Source of the DNA: Pseudoselenomonas ruminantium
GTDB lineage: Bacteria > Bacillota > Negativicutes > Selenomonadales > Selenomonadaceae
Assembly: GCF_900142515.1 (NCBI RefSeq)
Contig: NZ_FRBC01000003.1
Coordinates: 130,432-194,431, forward strand
Direction of reading: 5' to 3'
Length of the DNA: 64,000 nucleotides
The position numbers and the translations under genes were made by a program. The stretch's first letter is position 1. Each line of letters opens with the position of its first letter. The notes under the pieces were generated by a model, which did no database searches, was not told where the DNA came from, and worked only from the letters and a program-made list of their open reading frames with translations. Positions 58,450-64,000 of this stretch are shown in pieces.

Positions 58450-59778
58450 TTAATCTTCAGCTTCGGCATATCGTTTCGCCAACAATTTCGCAACATTGTT
58501 CTGTTTGCGGCGTTCAATCTGGCGATGGATGAAAATATTGGGAATGGCGACACCCACGGCTATGCCGATGATGATGGTCACGGCATCCACGCCCATGCGG
58601 AAGCTGGCAAAAAATTCTTCACCCGTGATGAACTGGATGTTCAGTACGGCAAAGAGCAGACGGTAAAGCAGTACCCCGGGAATCATGGGAATGGCGGAAG
58701 GGATGGTCATGACGATATTGGGCGTATGGAACCAGTGGATGGCCCGCAGGGCAATCAGTCCCACGACAGCTGCGCCGATAAAGGAACCGGCAGTCTGGGA
58801 AAGCCCCAGCTCCAACACGGAAATATTGCGCAGGAGCACCGTGATGATACCGCCAACGGCCACCACGGGCAGAATCCGCTTGGGCACGTTGAAGATGATG
58901 GAAAAGCCCACGGCGGCAACGGCTGCGGCGATGGCCTGTGACAGATAATGCGTGTCCGGCGTAAGCTGGACGCTGGTGAAGTCGGTTACGCCGCAGAGCC
59001 GGATGGCGATGACGATGCCGAAGGTCATGCTGCCGACCACGAGCAGCGTGTGCATGGCCCGTGTCATGCCTGCTACGATGAAGTTGTTGAGCAGATCATC
59101 CACTGCGTTGATAAGCGGAATTCCGGGCACGAGGAACAGCGTGCAGGCAATCAGCGGATACCAGTTGAGTCCGCCGGTCAAAAACTGCGTGCTCCAGGCC
59201 AGTATGGTTGTCACGAATGACGTGATGGCAATGGTGGCGTAGGCATTGAAGGCATAGCGGGTGCAGAGCCGCCGCATATAGAAGCCCAGGAATGAGCAGA
59301 TGGCCGTCAACAGGAAATCCAGCCAGCTGCCGCCGAAGAGCTTGCAGAAGCCGCCGCAGGCCGCGCCTGCGCCCAGGGCTGTCAGCCATACGGGATAGGC
59401 ACGGGGGAGGTTCCGTATATTGTTCAGCTGCCGCCGGAAGGCTTCGAGGCTGTAATTCTGGGCCAGCGCCCGCCAGGTCAGCTTGCTCACCGCAGAAAGC
59501 GTGGTCATATTGACCCCGAGTTTCTGGTATTTGCAGAACTCCGTATAAGAATGGCGGCTGTCGCTGACATTGAGCATCAACGTGGTATAGAGCACATGCT
59601 GGTGCATATGTTCCTGGTCGATGCCCATATAGGCTGCTGCCCGCCGCATATCCCGCACCGTGCGGTCGCTGTCCGCTCCGTTTTCCATCAGCAGTGCCCC
59701 GGTCTGCAGGAGCAGATGCAGTTTCTCGCCGATCTCTGCGAAGGGTTTGTTCAATATCTCATCCTTGTCGTCACTCAA
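58450..59778 (-). CDS. ThrE-like threonine/serine exporter
   Basis: A 442-residue protein of the ThrE family. The N-terminal cytoplasmic part (about 1-125) carries LLLQTGALLMENGADSDRTV, the family start. The first membrane block (about 130-290) contains LFLVPGIPLINAVDDLLNNF. The second membrane block, about 300-415, completes the fused ThrE/ThrE_2 architecture. The start is TTG 59778, about 10 nt after AGAGGA. It precedes azlC in the same operon, suggesting an amino acid overflow unit. Threonine/serine export is known for relatives only. Confidence 0.88.
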   Translation of the reverse strand: MSDDKDEILNKPFAEIGEKLHLLLQTGALLMENGADSDRTVRDMRRAAAYMGIDQEHMHQHVLYTTLMLNVSDSRHSYTEFCKYQKLGVNMTTLSAVSKLTWRALAQNYSLEAFRRQLNNIRNLPRAYPVWLTALGAGAACGGFCKLFGGSWLDFLLTAICSFLGFYMRRLCTRYAFNAYATIAITSFVTTILAWSTQFLTGGLNWYPLIACTLFLVPGIPLINAVDDLLNNFIVAGMTRAMHTLLVVGSMTFGIVIAIRLCGVTDFTSVQLTPDTHYLSQAIAAAVAAVGFSIIFNVPKRILPVVAVGGIITVLLRNISVLELGLSQTAGSFIGAAVVGLIALRAIHWFHTPNIVMTIPSAIPMIPGVLLYRLLFAVLNIQFITGEEFFASFRMGVDAVTIIIGIAVGVAIPNIFIHRQIERRKQNNVAKLLAKRYAEAED

Positions 59779-59802
59779 ACTATCCCGATCCTCTCTCTAT
59801 TG

Positions 59803-59830
59803 TGTAAACATGATTGTAAATGTATGTAAA
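59803..59830. repeat. Three TGTAAA repeats in the thrE-def divergent region
   Basis: TGTAAA occurs at 59803, 59815 and 59825 between the divergent ThrE-like and deformylase genes. The spacing of 12 and 10 bp is near one helical turn and could mark a regulator site or weak promoter elements. Confidence 0.4.
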
Positions 59831-59930
59831 CTATTGTAGGACAGCAGGGGATATATGTAAAGGTTTTGAGGCAGGAAAAATTGTGGTAGAATTAGAAGCG
59901 GAAAATCATGTCAGAAATGGGGAGAGATCT

Positions 59931-60344
59931 ATGGTCAAGAATATTATCAAGGATACGGAGTTCCTGCAAAGGAAAGCAGAGCCTGCAACCCGCAAGGACA
60001 AGGCCGTGGCAGAGGATCTGTTGGACACGCTCAAGGCAAACCGTGCCATCTGTGTCGGGCTGGCCGCCAATATGATCGGCGTGGCCAAGAGCATTATCGC
60101 CGTACAGGTGGGCAAGCAGAATGTGGCGATGTTCAATCCGAAAATCGTCAAGCATGCCGAGGAATGCAGTGAAGTCATGGAAGGCTGTCTCTCTTTGTTA
60201 GGAGAACGTCCGGCCAAGCGCTATGCATGGATCGAAGTGGAGTACCAGGATATGAAATTCAAGCCGCAGAAACAGCGCTTCTCCGGCTTTACGGCAGAGA
60301 TCATCCAGCATGAGATCGATCACTGTCAGGGCATATTGATCTAA
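59931..60344 (+). CDS. def: Peptide deformylase
   Basis: A 137-residue metalloenzyme that removes the formyl group from nascent proteins. The metal site is complete: Cys86 in EGCLS, His127 and His131 with catalytic Glu128 in QHEIDH. Motif 1 reads GLAANMIG, with Asn47 where most deformylases have Gln. The chain is shorter than typical (150-190) and lacks a C-terminal helix. GGGGAGAG precedes the ATG. It is a stand-alone gene, not next to fmt, so it may be a second, specialised copy. Confidence 0.88.
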   Translation: MVKNIIKDTEFLQRKAEPATRKDKAVAEDLLDTLKANRAICVGLAANMIGVAKSIIAVQVGKQNVAMFNPKIVKHAEECSEVMEGCLSLLGERPAKRYAWIEVEYQDMKFKPQKQRFSGFTAEIIQHEIDHCQGILI

Positions 60345-60349
60345 AAGCA

Positions 60350-60393
60350 AAAGGCAGATTCGCCATTGTCAAGCGAGTCTGCCTTTGTTTTTT
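60350..60393 (+). terminator. Terminator of the deformylase gene
   Basis: AAAGGCAGA-TCGC pairs with GCGA-TCTGCCTTT (one mismatch), loop of 9 nt, followed by GTTTTTTG. Confidence 0.82.
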
Positions 60394-60488
60394 GCTGTGA
60401 AATCTTTGCAAGTCAAGCCTGCAAGGTGCAGAATGGTTTAGATTTCGTGTAAGGGCTGATGAAAAATCGAGAAATCTTTCATCTTGCT

Positions 60489-61871
60489 TTATTCTGCAAC
60501 AGCCGAATGGTGGGCTTCGGGTTCGTCAAGTTCCCCTTTGCGAGAGAGGTAGCTTTCGGTTTCTGCCACGACGACGCCTGACAGGGCAATCAGGGCAATC
60601 AGGTTCGGGATTGCCATCAAACCGTTGACGATATCTGCCAAAATCCAGATGGCTTCGAGTTTCAGGAAACCGCCGCTGGCAATCAGGGCGATGAAGATGA
60701 TGCGGTAAGGCATCACGCCTTTCGTGCCGAAGAGATAGATGCAGGCGCGTTCGCCGTAGTAGTTCCAGCCCAGGATGGTGGTGAACGCGAAGAGCACGAG
60801 GGCAACCGTCAACAGCATGCTGCCGATATGGCCATAAGTGGCGGCGAAGGCGGCGCTGGTCATAGCGGCACCAGCGGCATCACCCTGCCATACGCCGGTC
60901 AGCACGAGGGCCAGGCCCGTCATGGTGCAGATGATCAGCGTGTCGATGAAGGTACCCGTCATGGAAATCAGACCCTGTTCAGCCGGCTCCTTGGTCTTGG
61001 CTGCTGCTGCTGCAATCGGTGCAGAGCCTAAGCCGGATTCATTGGAGAACACACCGCGGGCAATACCGTTCTGCATAGCCATCATGATGGTGGAACCGGC
61101 AAAACCGCCGGCAGCTGCCGTACCGGTAAAGGCCGATTCAAAGACAAGGGCCACGGCTGCGGGCAGGTTTTCGATATTCATGGCAATCAGCCCCAGGCTG
61201 ATGAGGATATACATCACAGCCATGAAGGGGATGACCTTGGAGGCAACCTTGGCAATGCTCTGCAGGCCGCCGATGGTGATAGCGGCGATGAGGATCGTCA
61301 ACACAGCGCCCGTCAGTACCTTGGACAGGCCAAAGGAGATTTCCGCACTATCCACAATGGCGTTGACCTGCGGGAAGGTACCGATACCGAAGTAAGCGAC
61401 GAGAATCGTAGCGGCAGCGAAGAAGGTAGCCAGCGGCTTGTATTTCTCGCCCATGCCCTTGCGGATGTAATACATCGGGCCGCCGGCGATATTGCCATTG
61501 GCATCGGTGCTGCGGTATTTCACGGCGAGGAGGCCTTCGGCATATTTGGTTGCCATGCCGAAGAAGGCGGCCATCCACATCCAGAAGATGGCACCGGGAC
61601 CGCCAATCTTCACGGCGGTGGCTACACCGACGATATTGCCGGTACCGACAGTGGCGGCCAGTGCCACGCAGAGAGCCTTGAAGCTGGAAACATCGCCTTC
61701 GCCGTGGTTCTTGGCCTTGAAAATCAAGGACAGAGCCTTGGGCAGGCGGACTACCTGCAGCAGCTTCAGGCGCAAGGTCAGATAGATGCCTGTACCCACC
61801 AGCAAGGTGATAAGCGGCGGCCCCCACATAAAGGAGTCGATAGCATTCAACATCGGGATAAATGATTCCAT
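60489..61871 (-). CDS. AGCS-family sodium:alanine/glycine symporter
   Basis: A 460-residue membrane transporter with about ten hydrophobic segments. Family blocks include GDVSSFKALCVALAATVGTG, the GNIVGVATAVKIGGPGAIFWMW region, and AMQNGIARGVFSNESGLGSAP. It imports alanine or glycine with sodium. ATG 61871 is chosen because GGAGGACACTGTCT precedes it; an upstream TTG/ATG has no such site. It has its own promoter at 61955-61983, overlapped by a palindrome shared with two other genes. Confidence 0.93.
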   Translation of the reverse strand: MESFIPMLNAIDSFMWGPPLITLLVGTGIYLTLRLKLLQVVRLPKALSLIFKAKNHGEGDVSSFKALCVALAATVGTGNIVGVATAVKIGGPGAIFWMWMAAFFGMATKYAEGLLAVKYRSTDANGNIAGGPMYYIRKGMGEKYKPLATFFAAATILVAYFGIGTFPQVNAIVDSAEISFGLSKVLTGAVLTILIAAITIGGLQSIAKVASKVIPFMAVMYILISLGLIAMNIENLPAAVALVFESAFTGTAAAGGFAGSTIMMAMQNGIARGVFSNESGLGSAPIAAAAAKTKEPAEQGLISMTGTFIDTLIICTMTGLALVLTGVWQGDAAGAAMTSAAFAATYGHIGSMLLTVALVLFAFTTILGWNYYGERACIYLFGTKGVMPYRIIFIALIASGGFLKLEAIWILADIVNGLMAIPNLIALIALSGVVVAETESYLSRKGELDEPEAHHSAVAE

Positions 61872-61954
61872 AGACAGTGTCCTCCTCGCATGATACAAAA
61901 CAGATTGTGTCTACTGTGAGTAAACACAGGTACATCTCAAATAAGATAGTCCCT

Positions 61955-61983
61955 ATAATATCATACGAAAAGACATTTGTCTA
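61955..61983 (-). promoter_or_regulatory. Promoter and operator of the AGCS symporter
   Basis: On the minus strand TAGACA (61983-61978), 17 bp spacer, TATTAT (61960-61955). The inverted repeat AGACA-TT-TGTCT (61971-61982) covers the -35 box. It is the same element as at 37953. Confidence 0.72.
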
Positions 61984-63750
61984 CAGGATTCCCGCCATTT
62001 TTAATAAATATTGGGCATTTGTCGTCTGACAGCGGCCGTTCTTTATTTTATAGTCGAATTTTATCTTGTTTTCTTCGTAGTATTCCGCGAAATGATAATT
62101 CGTTACCGGAATATTGTTGGGGGATTGCAGATCGCAGAGTTCAAAATCATGGGTGGATACCAATGTGATGGCATAGGGCTGTGTCAGGCGGGAAATGGCT
62201 TCGCGTGCGCCGATGATCCGGTCGGCGGAGTTGGTACCCTTGAAAATCTCGTCAATGCAGATGAACATGGGCAGTTCCTTTTGGCTGAAGTCCACCATCT
62301 GCTTGATGCGCAGGAGCTCGGCATAGAAGGTGGAGATTCCCTGGGACTGGTCATCATGCACCTGTATGGAGGTGAAGATGTGCATAGGCGTGCAGGCAAA
62401 TGCCTTGGCGCAGACCGGGGCCCCTGCATAGGCCAGCACAAGCGAGCTGGCCAGCGTGCGCATATAAGTGGTCTTGCCGGACATATTGGAGCCGGTGATG
62501 ATGCGGGTTTCGGAGGCAAGTGTTGTATCGTTGGGCACGGCTTTCGTTTCGTCCAGCAGCAGGGCGGCCAGGGTTGTGGCTTTCAACTGGGGATCCCCCC
62601 TCAGGATCTGCGGGAAGCAATATTGTTCACGGGTATGCCCCACCATGGCCAGAGAGAGATAGAGTTCCATTTCGGCCCATTCCTGTAGCCAGTCCGGCAG
62701 GTTTTGGGCGGCGTCATCCTGCCAGCGGGCAAAGCGGGCCGCGCAGTGGCAGTCCCAAAGGAACAGAGCATTGCCCAGGACGTAAAAGAAGAGATTGCGG
62801 CAGAGGTTCACATGGTCTGTGAGCCGGGCCAGTTTCTGCAAGGCAGGTGCGCCGTTTTGGGACAGGTCAGCAGCTAATCTTGTCAATACGGTGCTTGTAA
62901 AGTTTGTCTCTCTCAGACGGATGAACAGGGTTTGATAGGCATGGAGCTCCTGATTGAGAGCTAGCAAGGGGGTGAGGATGGCATGGTTTTGCTGTTGGAA
63001 AATCATGGCAATGGTGAACTGCAGGAGTACCAACAGGCCGGGCAGCTGCCAACTCAGCAGGTCAGCAGCTGCCAGTATGATGCTGCATAAGGTCAGGATG
63101 GGCAGTATCCAGCTGGTGCGTTGCAGCGTATGGCTGATATCCTGTTGGCGGTCGGTGGTGATTTCTTTCAGCAGGGGGACCGTATCGTGGCCTGCGGGCA
63201 GCTGGCGGCTGAGGGCCAGAAGTTCTACACAGAGCCGCTGGCGGCCAATCAATTCGGCGGCGGCTTCCTGATGTTTGAGGATGTCAGCGGGAGGCGGCGG
63301 CATGATGTTCAACGCCCGGGCCAGTTCTTTTCTGCCTAAGGCTGTGCGGGCGCAGCAAAGATATTGATAGAGGGAAGCCTTGCCGAAGATATGCAGGTCA
63401 ACATCCTGCGGGCGGCTGGCTTTGCAGAGATCCTCGCCCTTATCCGGCAAGTCCTGCCATGTCTTATCGAAATGTGAGAGATAATCTGCTGTTACGGCCA
63501 GGGCATTTTGGAAAAAGCGAATCTGCTTCTTGATATGGTTGTGCTGGCGGATCAGCCAGCCAAAGAGCACAAGCAGCAGCACGCCCATGATCCCGGCAAT
63601 AGACAGCCCGTCATATGCGGCCGCAAAGGCGAAAATCAGGGCGAAGAAGCAGATGGTGCGGTAGAGTGTATAGTGGCCGGCAGTTTTTTCGCAGGCCGCC
63701 AGCTGATCCTGTTCTTCAGCCTGCAGATTTATATAGAAGTCTTTCTTCAT
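61981..63750 (-). CDS. Membrane-associated MutS-like ATPase
   Basis: A 589-residue protein of the MutS superfamily without a mismatch-recognition domain. Two hydrophobic stretches lie at about 30-70, and a second pair at about 210-260, so it is probably anchored in the membrane. The C-terminal ATPase (about 400-589) has Walker A GSNMSGKTT, Walker B MFICIDEIFKGTNSADR and the dimer/switch motif STHDFEL. The start at 63750 follows GGAGGAGG. It has no neighbours with DNA-repair roles. It is not MutS or MutS2 (no Smr domain); a role outside mismatch repair is inferred. Confidence 0.85.
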   Translation of the reverse strand: MKKDFYINLQAEEQDQLAACEKTAGHYTLYRTICFFALIFAFAAAYDGLSIAGIMGVLLLVLFGWLIRQHNHIKKQIRFFQNALAVTADYLSHFDKTWQDLPDKGEDLCKASRPQDVDLHIFGKASLYQYLCCARTALGRKELARALNIMPPPPADILKHQEAAAELIGRQRLCVELLALSRQLPAGHDTVPLLKEITTDRQQDISHTLQRTSWILPILTLCSIILAAADLLSWQLPGLLVLLQFTIAMIFQQQNHAILTPLLALNQELHAYQTLFIRLRETNFTSTVLTRLAADLSQNGAPALQKLARLTDHVNLCRNLFFYVLGNALFLWDCHCAARFARWQDDAAQNLPDWLQEWAEMELYLSLAMVGHTREQYCFPQILRGDPQLKATTLAALLLDETKAVPNDTTLASETRIITGSNMSGKTTYMRTLASSLVLAYAGAPVCAKAFACTPMHIFTSIQVHDDQSQGISTFYAELLRIKQMVDFSQKELPMFICIDEIFKGTNSADRIIGAREAISRLTQPYAITLVSTHDFELCDLQSPNNIPVTNYHFAEYYEENKIKFDYKIKNGRCQTTNAQYLLKMAGIL

Positions 63751-63891
63751 AACAAACCTCCTCCAATACGAATTGCCTGCCTTCATTATACCGCGATTCG
63801 GTATGGTCTGTAAAAGCGGGAAAATCTAAGACGAGTTTCGTTTGTCTTTTGGGGGGATCGTGCTATCGTAGAGCATTTGGCTGGTCTGTTG

Positions 63892-63920
63892 TTGTGCATT
63901 ATCTATTGTTTTGGTATAAT
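63892..63920 (+). promoter_or_regulatory. Promoter of the last, partial gene
   Basis: TTGTGC (63892-63897), 17 bp, TATAAT (63915-63920), 22 nt before the start codon. Confidence 0.72.
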
Positions 63921-63942
63921 TGAAAGCGTTGGAGGATAATAT

Positions 63943-64000
63943 ATGGATGAGAAACAAGCGGCTATGTCCCGGTTGCAGGCGAGTATCGATGCCATCAACA
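63943..64000 (+). CDS. Partial gene at the window edge
   Basis: ATG 63943 follows GGAGGA by 7 nt and has a good promoter upstream. Only 19 residues are available (MDEKQAAMSRLQASIDAIN), helical in character. No function can be assigned. Confidence 0.7.
   Translation, partial: MDEKQAAMSRLQASIDAIN

Noticed and set aside
1-64000. tRNA, rRNA, CRISPR arrays, insertion sequences, integrases or phage genes
   Set aside because: Looked for and not seen: no cloverleaf with CCA end, no 16S/23S blocks, no regularly spaced repeats and no transposase motif in any translated frame.

Overview
The window reads as chromosomal DNA of a diderm Firmicute, most likely a Negativicute of the Selenomonas/Mitsuokella kind. 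This is inferred from a mix of traits. Firmicute traits are strong AGGAGG-type ribosome binding sites, TTG starts, a T-box leader and PdxST-type vitamin B6 synthesis. Diderm traits are a 1492-residue autotransporter with an outer-membrane beta-barrel ending in Phe, and several signal-peptide proteins. No rRNA, tRNA, CRISPR array, phage or insertion sequence was seen, so this looks like core or semi-core genome.

Layout. 0.3-3.7 kb: sucrose PTS permease and sucrose-6-phosphate hydrolase behind a promoter with a LacI-type operator. 3.8-10.3 kb: a small hypothetical gene, then trkA with two trkH paralogues and an AEC-family carrier, then a secreted charged protein. 10.4-12.9 kb (minus): MBOAT O-acyltransferase plus AlgJ/AlgX-like SGNH protein. 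13.4-18.1 kb: YtfQ/R/T/YjfF-like sugar ABC importer. 18.4-19.9 kb: secreted TPR protein and a small secreted protein. 20.3-23.2 kb: pdxS-pdxT and a MocR/PdxR regulator. 23.3-24.7 kb: lone cellobiose-type EIIC. 25.0-29.5 kb: autotransporter.

29.6-37.9 kb (minus) is the most unusual region. One tightly spaced operon encodes a membrane protein with two periplasmic SBP domains and a degenerate GGDEF domain, a stand-alone receiver, an EIIC-like membrane protein with no EIIB, a membrane-anchored BMP/Med-type binding protein, and a hybrid histidine kinase with receiver and HPt domains. It is flanked by an unrecorded 54-residue gene with its own near-consensus promoter and by an orphan glucitol-type EIIA. 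I infer a multi-input nutrient-sensing phosphorelay built partly from transporter parts.

38.6-45.9 kb: two tandem MqnE-like radical SAM proteins, MqnC and an MTAP-like phosphorylase (futalosine menaquinone route), followed by a MoxR ATPase, a VWA protein and a small unknown protein. 45.9-49.95 kb (minus): a truncated purine permease remnant and fruR-fruK-fruA. 50.2-55.2 kb: YitT protein, secreted proteins, beta-carbonic anhydrase, YhdT-PanF. 55.3-59.8 kb: azlD and azlC, separated by an opposite-strand T-box/MFS unit and a structured intergenic stretch, then a ThrE-like exporter. 59.9-64.0 kb: peptide deformylase, AGCS symporter, membrane MutS-like ATPase and the start of one more gene.

Three regulatory repeats link distant loci. 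A nearly identical 40-bp promoter/operator precedes trkA and mqnE. A palindrome AAGACA-TT-TGTCTT (or its half) lies upstream of the MBOAT gene, the orphan EIIA and the AGCS symporter. Two small secreted proteins share an almost identical C-terminal glycine-zipper tail. All functions are assigned by reading motifs; no database search was run.
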